DNA of 5,746 nt, taken from the NCBI GenBank assembly GCA_017398105.1, contig JAFQHF010000093.1, positions 1 through 5,746 on the forward strand. The letters run 5' to 3'. This document shows positions 1 through 5,686 of the stretch, piece after piece. The stretch is from Oscillospiraceae bacterium. GTDB lineage: Bacteria > Bacillota_A > Clostridia > Oscillospirales > Oscillospiraceae. Made by a program: the position numbers and the translations under genes. Numbering within the stretch: position 1 is the first letter of the stretch; each line of letters starts with the position of its first letter. The notes beneath the pieces are model-generated. The model saw nothing but the letters and a program-made list of their open reading frames with translations, searched no databases and had not been told where the DNA came from.

Positions 1-2189
1 ATATCCAGAAAAGAGTCGCCGTAGATACGCTCAATGTTCTGCTTATCGTCACCGATTGCAGCTGCAACAAACAGCAATCCCTTGCGCTTATACTCCTGCT
101 TGATACCGCGAAGATCTTCTTCCGCTGCGGTGCCACTGTAACCGGCATCTGCAGGCTGGCCATCTGAAACGAGTATGAGGATACGAACTTCCTCATCCCG
201 CTTTGATAGCTGCTCTGCAACGTACCGCAAAGCGGCGCCGTCACGATTACTGCCCCGGGCACTGATATCCATCATTCTGTACTTATCATTCTTGTCGATG
301 GCATCAAATTCGGCATAGGAATATAAATCCACTCCCCTGCTCCAGCTGGTGGAATGGCCATAGACCATGATGGGAATGTTCAATGCCTGACAAAAATCGT
401 AGAGAATAATCGCTGCGGCACGTGCATACGTGCTGCGGTCACCACAGCTCATAGATCCAGATTCATCCAAAAGCAATCCTACAGATATCCGTGGGATCTC
501 ATTGGGCAGATTATTTTTATAAAAGACCTTTCCGTCGTTACGGCACAAGGCGTGTGCATCCAGACGGCGGCCCATAACAAGACCTGTCTGCTTTCCGCCT
601 CGCTGCTGATCTTTCAGCTTTTGGATCAGATTTCTCTGAAGCTGCTTAGATATCGTCAGAAGCGGTCCACAGATCTGATGATATTGATCCTGAAGTTCTT
701 CATCCACCTCGGCGATCCGGTGAACTGCGATATTGACACCGTTATGGATATTTCCGTAAGAGATGCTCTGTGCAGCTTCATTCAGCTCCTGGATCCGCTC
801 ATTTTCCAGCTGTTTACAGGCAGCTTTTTCAGCCATCTGCTCCAGTATTCGCTCGATATCTGCTGCAGCACGGTCGCTCTGCTCCCGTTTATAGTCATCA
901 TCATACTGCGTTTCTCCGCCAACCGGCTCTGAAACACTGTCTGTTTGATGATATGGGAGGCGTCCGCCTTCTTCTGAGGTTGTGGCCTGCTTTCTGGAAG
1001 TGCCGCCATCGATGGAATCCGGAGAAAAATTGCTGTCTGATTCAGCTTCGTCAGACTGATCTATATTAGATTCACTCTCAGCATTTTCAGAATCTTCTCC
1101 AGACTCATTTTCATCTGACTTGTACTCGGCTTTTGTTTTTTCCCGTTTCTCAGAATTTACAGCGGGAGGAGCGTCTTTATCTGCACCCGGAACAGGTGTA
1201 CCGGAACCTTCTCCCTGAGAGCTGGTACCAGACAGCGCCTGAAGCAGGCCTGCGAGAATCTCGCCTGCGCTGCTGCCACTGCCTGCAGAAGCCGCTTCAT
1301 CCTGATGCTCTTTACAGATCTCAATGTAGTCTTCGATATGGTGCCACAGTCGGATGAGAATCAGACTGACGATCTGCCAGCGCTCTTTTGCCGACGTGGT
1401 CGTCACTGCATCATCGATCTGCGGAATCAGTTTGAAGACAGTCTGGATACGGATGTCGGATAAAGGGGTTTCTCTATATTTGATCTCACCAAACAGCGCA
1501 TAGGACAAAATGATTTGCAGGATCGATTGGAAGATGTGGCCTGAGCCATCATCTTCCTTTTCGATCAGCTGTGTCACTGTAGACATATCCTTGAACTGAT
1601 GATCCCGCATGATGGACAGGTTATATCCAAGTATACCGGGAAACTGGGCAAGGATCCGGCTTTCTATATAGCCATCTTCAAGCACATTCGCAATAAAGAA
1701 AGCGATCTGCTGAGCAAAGGCCATATTTCTGGGATCTGCCTTTACATACTCCCAAAAGTCCTTTTCGTTGCGGGCATCCTGGGCTTCCTTCAGCACAGGC
1801 GGTGCAGGAAAGAACTTATACGCAGACAGATAATTCATATAGGTCTGCTTTGCAAGGAAATCAGTGTACAGAACATGGCCCAGTTCGTGGGCGAACAGGC
1901 CACAGATCATTTCATAACGATTCATACGTCCCCGGATCTTCGTGACGGACGGATGACCGGCATTGATCCGAATGGATGTATTATTGGTGCAGGCACCGTT
2001 GTGGTCTTTCGGGTCCCAATAGATGTTAACATGGACACGTCGATTATACCGGTATCGTTTCGTTTGCGCTGCAGCAACGTCTTCGAAGTGGCCAGCCAGA
2101 ATCCGGGAAGTAAAGAACTGCCGGTCTGTGATCTTGCTTCTCTTCTCATTGAGCAGCTGCTTAACGCGTCTATGGTTGACTCTAGCCAT
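1..2189 (-). CDS. HExxH metallopeptidase-like / VWA (CobT/NorD-like) protein, 3' end outside window
   Basis: The frame is open from the ATG at 2189 to the window edge: 729 complete residues, with the C-terminus missing. Residues 1 to about 270 form a metallopeptidase-like domain with HELGH at 101-105 and NVLEDGYIE at 168-176, where E171 or E176 could be the third zinc ligand. Residues about 285-430 are a low-complexity Ser/Asp/Glu-rich linker, most acidic at about 355-395. The C-terminal part, from about 560, is a VWA domain: LLLDESGSM gives the DxSxS MIDAS motif (D575, S577, S579), GSNRDGAALRY corresponds to the second metal-site loop, and LVSDGQP carries D676. The late segment (AAAIGDDK, ERIYGDSFLD) resembles the end of NorD/CobT-type VWA domains, so probably only a few tens of residues are missing. 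By family analogy it would be the adaptor of the adjacent AAA+ ATPase. Protease activity is inferred from motifs only; substrate is unknown. The start has a GAGGGGG Shine-Dalgarno and lies 15 bases after the ATPase stop. Confidence 0.9.
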   Translation of the reverse strand, partial: MARVNHRRVKQLLNEKRSKITDRQFFTSRILAGHFEDVAAAQTKRYRYNRRVHVNIYWDPKDHNGACTNNTSIRINAGHPSVTKIRGRMNRYEMICGLFAHELGHVLYTDFLAKQTYMNYLSAYKFFPAPPVLKEAQDARNEKDFWEYVKADPRNMAFAQQIAFFIANVLEDGYIESRILAQFPGILGYNLSIMRDHQFKDMSTVTQLIEKEDDGSGHIFQSILQIILSYALFGEIKYRETPLSDIRIQTVFKLIPQIDDAVTTTSAKERWQIVSLILIRLWHHIEDYIEICKEHQDEAASAGSGSSAGEILAGLLQALSGTSSQGEGSGTPVPGADKDAPPAVNSEKREKTKAEYKSDENESGEDSENAESESNIDQSDEAESDSNFSPDSIDGGTSRKQATTSEEGGRLPYHQTDSVSEPVGGETQYDDDYKREQSDRAAADIERILEQMAEKAACKQLENERIQELNEAAQSISYGNIHNGVNIAVHRIAEVDEELQDQYHQICGPLLTISKQLQRNLIQKLKDQQRGGKQTGLVMGRRLDAHALCRNDGKVFYKNNLPNEIPRISVGLLLDESGSMSCGDRSTYARAAAIILYDFCQALNIPIMVYGHSTSWSRGVDLYSYAEFDAIDKNDKYRMMDISARGSNRDGAALRYVAEQLSKRDEEVRILILVSDGQPADAGYSGTAAEEDLRGIKQEYKRKGLLFVAAAIGDDKQNIERIYGDSFLD

Positions 2190-2196
2190 TCACTTA

Positions 2197-2203
2197 CCCC
2201 CTC
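2197..2203 (-). promoter_or_regulatory. Ribosome-binding site of the HExxH/VWA gene
   Basis: On the minus strand GAGGGGG ends 7 bases before the ATG at 2189. It begins just after the AAA+ stop, where two TGA codons stand in tandem (2207-2202). This fixes the start and suggests coupled translation with the ATPase gene. Confidence 0.75.
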
Positions 2204-2204
2204 A

Positions 2205-4079
2205 TCAGGACACCTTACGGCGCTTCGGGGTAAAGATCGGCTCCAAAATAGTGGTTTTCAATGCTTCCCTGTCTTCTTCATCAGAGGTAGCTTTACTGAT
2301 CACCGTACTCAGAGCGGATTTGTAGACATCACCCGTGATCTCTGCGCTGATGATCCAGTCGATAAGACTTCTCATGCCGCAGGTACCGTCGGTAATACCG
2401 TTCTTACGCATGTACTCAGACATATCATTGACGACCTGTACCATCTGGGATACCTGATATTCGTCTGTTGCACCGGTGACAGCCATGGCTCGCTGGGTCA
2501 TTACTTCCGGACTGGGAAGGTCAATATCTTCCACCAGACTCATTCTGTCAACGACGGACTGATTTAATCCGCGGCAGCCTTCGTAAGTCACATTTGTTGT
2601 AACAACCACGACGGTATCCGGATGGCGCTGAATGATCTCACCAGTAGGAAGCGTAATGGAACCGCTCTGCTCCAGAAGAGAGTTCAGACCGACCAGAACA
2701 CCGGGCTGCATGATGACAGTAGGCTCCTGGATCTCTATGACATAGCCATTCTTCAGGGCCTTGATAAAATCCGTTTCTACATAGGTGTAAGTCTGACCGG
2801 AGGACTGCTCCCCTTCTGCGGGTTTGCTGAGCTGCTTGATCTTCTCGGCCACCATATCCATGACAACAGCCATGCAGTCCCGGGAAGTTACTTCCTCATT
2901 GGTAATGACTGTAAGGCTTTGAAAGACGCCACAGGGGTCAAAGTCCATGTCTTCAAGGTCCGGAAGGTTCATAATTTTCGCCACGTTGGCGTAGTTGATG
3001 CCGCCCATAGCCATGACCATCTCCCGCTCCTTATCCAGCTGAGCATCTCCGGTGGTCATGGAATCCGTCTTAGGAAAGACCATGCCAATGAAATCAAAAA
3101 CTTCAGTGGACGCAGAACAGGTATACTTCATGTACGGCAGGTGCAGACCAGCTGCGATTGCCCGGGCACCCTGGGTTTTACCGGTGCCTGCAGGACCGCG
3201 CATCAGGAAATTGCGCATCTGCATGGGTTTACCGGTAGTGACCTGTGCGTGTCGGCAAATATTGACTACCTGTTCCGGGATGATATACCAGGAATCCAGT
3301 TTGGGAACCATACTCTCTTCCAGGATGGAAAGCTTCCGACCGGAAGTCAGCTGATACTTCCCTTCAAAATCAGTATGGGGGATTTCCGTTTTGGCTGCAC
3401 TTACCGTTGCCCTGCCAGTCTTGGCGAAGATCGTGAATTCACCTGCCATGACGTTGCTGGGAGTATAGGCACCGGAATCCAACTGCGCCTGGGATACCCG
3501 CAGGACATTACCGGACTTTTCGATTTTCGCCTTGATATTTGCCGGGCAGGTTTCATCCTTCAGGCGGCGGTATGCGTTATCACAAAGGATGGCCATATAC
3601 TCTACCGCCTTCGTAAGATCCGTATAGCCAGCCTTTCTCTGATCGAAGTAGAGTACAAAATTGTCTTCAAACTCCTGATCAGCGATTAAAGCAGGAAACA
3701 TAGCCATAAGGACAGCAGCACCATCGTTTGCGGTCTGGTGCAGCCGGTAGGTTTCGATCATTTCCGTGTTCTTGTCATAGCCGCTGGCAACGATATTGCC
3801 GCTTGCGCTGTCATAGACAACCAGATGATAGGCATCCGGACCGGAGGAGGATTTGTATTCTGCAACCATCCGATGATCAATGACACCCACTGCGCCTTCT
3901 GCGCTGCCGGTCATACAGTCACAGACTGCATGTACAGCCTTGATGACTGTGGCAGTCAGCGTGGCCTCGGTTCCGGAGCCGTATTTCGAAGACACCTTCA
4001 CTTTTTTACTGGAAAGTGTGTCCATAGGTGCAGGAAGCGCACGTGAAAAATTGATGAGGTTATTGATTGCAACACTCAT
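2205..4079 (-). CDS. MoxR/CobS-like AAA+ ATPase with long N-terminal domain
   Basis: Encodes 624 residues. Residues 1 to about 270 are an N-terminal region I do not recognise. The AAA+ core follows: Walker A GPAGTGKT at 295-302 (K301, T302), an apparent Walker B YVIEIQE at 446-452, sensor 1 in VVVTTN (N496), a likely arginine finger R512 in QSVVDRM, and a possible sensor 2 arginine R570 in CGMRSL. The segment PGVLVGLNSLLEQ after Walker B matches the MoxR/CobS pattern of a helix followed by a beta hairpin. Two oddities: the usual Walker B Asp is Gln (Q451) although the catalytic Glu (E452) is kept, and about 145 residues separate Walker A from Walker B, far more than in simple MoxR proteins. 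By analogy with MoxR-VWA and CobS-CobT pairs it should form a cytoplasmic ring working with the VWA protein encoded next. The ATG at 4079 is preceded by AAGGGA at 7-base spacing. The target is unknown. Confidence 0.92.
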   Translation of the reverse strand: MSVAINNLINFSRALPAPMDTLSSKKVKVSSKYGSGTEATLTATVIKAVHAVCDCMTGSAEGAVGVIDHRMVAEYKSSSGPDAYHLVVYDSASGNIVASGYDKNTEMIETYRLHQTANDGAAVLMAMFPALIADQEFEDNFVLYFDQRKAGYTDLTKAVEYMAILCDNAYRRLKDETCPANIKAKIEKSGNVLRVSQAQLDSGAYTPSNVMAGEFTIFAKTGRATVSAAKTEIPHTDFEGKYQLTSGRKLSILEESMVPKLDSWYIIPEQVVNICRHAQVTTGKPMQMRNFLMRGPAGTGKTQGARAIAAGLHLPYMKYTCSASTEVFDFIGMVFPKTDSMTTGDAQLDKEREMVMAMGGINYANVAKIMNLPDLEDMDFDPCGVFQSLTVITNEEVTSRDCMAVVMDMVAEKIKQLSKPAEGEQSSGQTYTYVETDFIKALKNGYVIEIQEPTVIMQPGVLVGLNSLLEQSGSITLPTGEIIQRHPDTVVVVTTNVTYEGCRGLNQSVVDRMSLVEDIDLPSPEVMTQRAMAVTGATDEYQVSQMVQVVNDMSEYMRKNGITDGTCGMRSLIDWIISAEITGDVYKSALSTVISKATSDEEDREALKTTILEPIFTPKRRKVS

Positions 4080-4100
4080 GATTCATTCCCTTTCTCTTTA

Positions 4101-4889
4101 TTATTGTTCAAATTCAATTAAGATGCCATCGCTGCGACAGGATGCTCCGGTCAAATCATTTCGTTCCAGCTCTTTGCAGATCTCCAGCCAGCTTTCCTGA
4201 ACGGGAAGTTCCTCTGCTGTGATGAGAATATCTGCTTTGCGCTGACCTATGGCTTCGTTGATTCGTTCATTCAGCTCCATGACATGTGCGTCGACCCATT
4301 GAAATGCCAGAAGACCGTAATCTTCGGGGATCTCTTCGTCAGATTCCTCGTCGACCCATTTATTCGGTTCTGGCTGCGCATTTTTCTTCTGAGGCTCCAC
4401 AGTACGGCCATTTGGAACTGGAGGTGCCTTCTCGGTACCTGTTTCAAAAATCACATCACACACATGGTAATTCTGGATGACAACGAGACCTTTCCGGTAG
4501 CCACCTGCTTTGTTAAGCAGAACATAGACTTTATTGCCTTTCTGAATATCCTCTTTCGCATAGGGATTTTCCCAGACCCATCTGCAGTCGGGAAATCTGC
4601 TGAGCAATATTTCCGTGATGCGCTTCTGAATCAGGTAATAGGCCATATTCTGCATATCCTGCTCGGAGGATTCCTTCGGTTTTTGCGGTTCAGGTAGGGC
4701 CAGCACAGGCTCCAGAGGTTCAATCTTTCTGGACGACAGGAACAGAAGCCGCAAAGCTGCGATGAAGATCCCAAGGATCACAAGCAGCAAAATGGGCCAC
4801 AGGCGTGTGATGTACAGAAGTAAAGCCAGAAGCCCCATAATAACCAGGGCTTCGTAAGCATAATGACGTTTTGTATCTCTATCTTTCAT
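4101..4889 (-). CDS. Membrane-anchored protein of unknown function, N-terminal TM hairpin
   Basis: Encodes 262 residues. I do not recognise the family. Two hydrophobic segments, about 11-28 and 31-50, are split only by a short RL turn, so they should form a membrane hairpin with both ends in the cytoplasm; positive residues follow (SSRK, 52-55). After a Pro/Glu-rich linker (about 56-75) comes a soluble region. About 78-150 includes an amphipathic stretch (MAYYLIQKRITEILLSRF) and a likely beta segment (KVYVLLNKAGGYRKGLVVI). A second Pro/charged linker (155-190) precedes a C-terminal helical part ending in an acidic tail (ILIEFEQ). The start has AAGGAG at 6-base spacing. The gene ends 21 bases before the AAA+ start, so it is probably co-translated with the ATPase and could tether the AAA+/VWA complex to the membrane; that role is inference. 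A strong terminator lies immediately upstream of its ribosome-binding site. Confidence 0.85.
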   Translation of the reverse strand: MKDRDTKRHYAYEALVIMGLLALLLYITRLWPILLLVILGIFIAALRLLFLSSRKIEPLEPVLALPEPQKPKESSEQDMQNMAYYLIQKRITEILLSRFPDCRWVWENPYAKEDIQKGNKVYVLLNKAGGYRKGLVVIQNYHVCDVIFETGTEKAPPVPNGRTVEPQKKNAQPEPNKWVDEESDEEIPEDYGLLAFQWVDAHVMELNERINEAIGQRKADILITAEELPVQESWLEICKELERNDLTGASCRSDGILIEFEQ

Positions 4890-4912
4890 GTCTTTCTCCT
4901 TTGTTTGGGCGC

Positions 4913-4957
4913 AAAAAAACGCACAAGAGACCTTTGTCAGGTAACCCTTGTGCGTTT
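4913..4957 (-). terminator. Intrinsic terminator between ssb and the membrane-protein gene
   Basis: AAACGCACAAG (4917-4927, plus strand) pairs perfectly with CTTGTGCGTTT (4947-4957), an 11-bp stem. A small inner ACCT/AGGT helix (4930-4933 with 4939-4942) lies in the loop. Read on the minus strand the stem runs into seven T residues (4919-4913), the form of a rho-independent terminator for transcription coming from ssb. The plus direction has only three T residues, so it is one-directional. It ends about 23 bases before the next ATG, leaving no space for a promoter in between. Confidence 0.88.
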
Positions 4958-4990
4958 CATGCGCTGTGATTCAATTAGCAACAACCCTCC

Positions 4991-5476
4991 TTACATATTG
5001 AAGAAAGAGTTGCTCCCGCCATAAGCCTGGTAACCGGTGAACCCATTGGGCATCCCATTGTCAGCAGCAGGCGCAGCATAGTTCCCGGCAGGGTTCTGAG
5101 AGGCGGCGGTTGCTTTCTGACCGTCTCCAGAGTTCTTGCTGCTACCGCTGAAACAAAACTCGATTTCTTCCAGGATAATAACAGGCATACTCTTCTTCGA
5201 TTTTGTCTGCTCATCTTCCCATACGTCCTCGTCATAGCGTCCGGACAGGTTGATGTGAGAACCTTCTTTCAGATCCATCTTACGGATCCGCTCGCACAGA
5301 GGACCGAAGGCCTTTACGGTCAGATTGACCCATCTGTGGTTCTTTTCTGCTCTGGTGTCGTATACCTTGGCACCAATACGGAACCGAACGAAATCTCCCT
5401 TATCAGAGAACTTCAGAGCAGGTGCGTTGTTGGCACCTTTGGAAACGGTGACCTCGGTTGCGAAAAACTTTAACAT
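4991..5476 (-). CDS. ssb: Single-stranded DNA-binding protein (SSB-like)
   Basis: A 161-residue SSB-like OB-fold protein that would coat single-stranded DNA during replication, recombination or conjugative transfer. The stretch NAPALKFSDKGDFVRFRIGA (17-36) matches the usual SSB pattern of a basic strand, Gly turn and F/V-rich strand. W49 begins WVNLTVKAFG, like the W-x-x-V-x-afG motif, and KEGSHINLSGR (70-80) matches the KGs-v-v-eGrl strand. Residues from about 111 are a Gly/Asn/Ala/Ser-rich disordered tail. The protein ends SNSFFNM and lacks the acidic DDDIPF-type tip that recruits partner proteins in housekeeping SSBs, which argues for an accessory, element-borne SSB. The start is taken at 5476 and not at the upstream in-frame ATG at 5536, because AAGGAG sits 6 bases before 5476 and SSBs begin at about this point. 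The next gene is about 100 bases away across a terminator. Confidence 0.88.
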   Translation of the reverse strand: MLKFFATEVTVSKGANNAPALKFSDKGDFVRFRIGAKVYDTRAEKNHRWVNLTVKAFGPLCERIRKMDLKEGSHINLSGRYDEDVWEDEQTKSKKSMPVIILEEIEFCFSGSSKNSGDGQKATAASQNPAGNYAAPAADNGMPNGFTGYQAYGGSNSFFNM

Positions 5477-5482
5477 AAATGA

Positions 5483-5488
5483 CTCCTT
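5483..5488 (-). promoter_or_regulatory. Ribosome-binding site of ssb
   Basis: AAGGAG on the minus strand, 6 bases before the ATG at 5476. This decides the start against the in-frame ATG at 5536, which would add 20 residues upstream of the conserved fold and would place the start among inverted repeats. Confidence 0.8.
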
Positions 5489-5490
5489 CC

Positions 5491-5552
5491 TGCAGGTTCT
5501 GCCTGCAACTGTAATAGTATATATTTCAACCTGCATTCGGCAGGCAGAAACC
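5491..5552. repeat. Nested inverted repeats in the ssb upstream region
   Basis: Two small palindromes share the GCAGG/CCTGC core, each with a 5-base spacer: TGCAGG/CCTGCA (5491-5496 with 5502-5507) and CCTGC/GCAGG (5530-5534 with 5540-5544). A longer pairing also exists between the two sites, 5495-5506 with 5540-5552 (12 bp with one bulged base), which is mutually exclusive with both local hairpins. A TATACT that could be a -10 box (5516-5521) lies between them, but no matching -35 is visible. The arrangement could be paired operators or alternative RNA folds. Confidence 0.65.
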
Positions 5553-5559
5553 AGGAAAC

Positions 5560-5600
5560 AAAAAAAGTGCCATTCGCCCCCAAATGGGCAAATGACACTT
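5560..5600 (-). terminator. Intrinsic terminator / attenuator upstream of ssb
   Basis: Arms 5565-5579 and 5586-5600 form a 15-pair stem with a 6-base loop. On the minus strand thirteen pairs are Watson-Crick and two are G-U; on the plus strand those two become C-A mismatches, which shows the structure works in minus-strand RNA. It is followed on the minus strand by seven T residues (5566-5560) and, after one G, three more. It lies about 50 bases downstream of a strong promoter and about 85 bases upstream of the ssb start, so it probably controls transcription into ssb. Confidence 0.88.
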
Positions 5601-5651
5601 CAGAAAATCGGATAAACTAACATTTCACTCTGGGTGAAACTCTGATACTAC
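5560..5651 (-). ncRNA. Putative leader RNA or small RNA between promoter and terminator
   Basis: From the predicted start near 5651 to the end of the terminator U-tract is about 90 nt. Besides the terminator it contains a perfect 6-bp hairpin, TTTCAC/GTGAAA (5623-5628 with 5634-5639, loop 5629-5633). No known riboswitch class is recognised. It is either the attenuated leader of the ssb transcript or a stand-alone small RNA. The elements are visible; the transcript is inferred. Confidence 0.5.
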
Positions 5652-5657
5652 AGTGGT

Positions 5658-5686
5658 ATTATACCATATTTTCCATCCTTAGTCAA
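5658..5686 (-). promoter_or_regulatory. Sigma-A/sigma-70 type promoter driving the ssb leader
   Basis: On the minus strand -35 TTGACT (5686-5681) and -10 TATAAT (5663-5658) are separated by exactly 17 bases. TGG precedes the -10, giving the extended -10 TGn motif. The predicted transcription start is near 5651. The -10 lies within the perfect inverted repeat TGGTAT-T-ATACCA (5654-5666). It is the best promoter I see in the window and the likely source of the ssb transcript. Confidence 0.88.

Noticed and set aside
354..932. 192-residue plus-strand open frame opposite the VWA domain
   Set aside because: It overlaps the strongly conserved MIDAS-coding region on the other strand and has no recognisable protein features.
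1599..2567. 322-residue plus-strand open frame opposite the VWA and AAA+ genes
   Set aside because: It lies antisense to two well-supported genes with recognisable motifs, spans their junction, shows no domain I recognise, and has no convincing ribosome-binding site.
2622..3689. 355-residue plus-strand open frame opposite the AAA+ gene
   Set aside because: It is antisense to the Walker A to Walker B region of the ATPase. Its Cys/His-rich composition without a motif is typical of a shadow frame.
1..4079. Cobalt or magnesium chelatase (CobS/CobT, BchI/BchD) assignment
   Set aside because: The AAA+/VWA pairing is similar, but there is no CobN/BchH-like subunit or cofactor-biosynthesis gene, and the HExxH domain and SSB context do not fit cobalamin or chlorophyll synthesis.
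4289..4360. 12-bp direct repeat CGTCGACCCATT at 4289-4300 and 4349-4360, exactly 60 bp apart
   Set aside because: Both copies encode WVD within the membrane protein but flanking residues differ. It is too short to support a duplication and is probably chance.
4932..4964. Short frame MKRTRVT running into the terminator after ssb, as a possible leader peptide
   Set aside because: There is no ribosome-binding site at a usable distance before its ATG, so translation is not supported.
5477..5536. Longer SSB with a 20-residue N-terminal extension starting at 5536
   Set aside because: The extension has no SSB similarity, crosses the inverted repeats, and the start at 5476 has a perfect ribosome-binding site.
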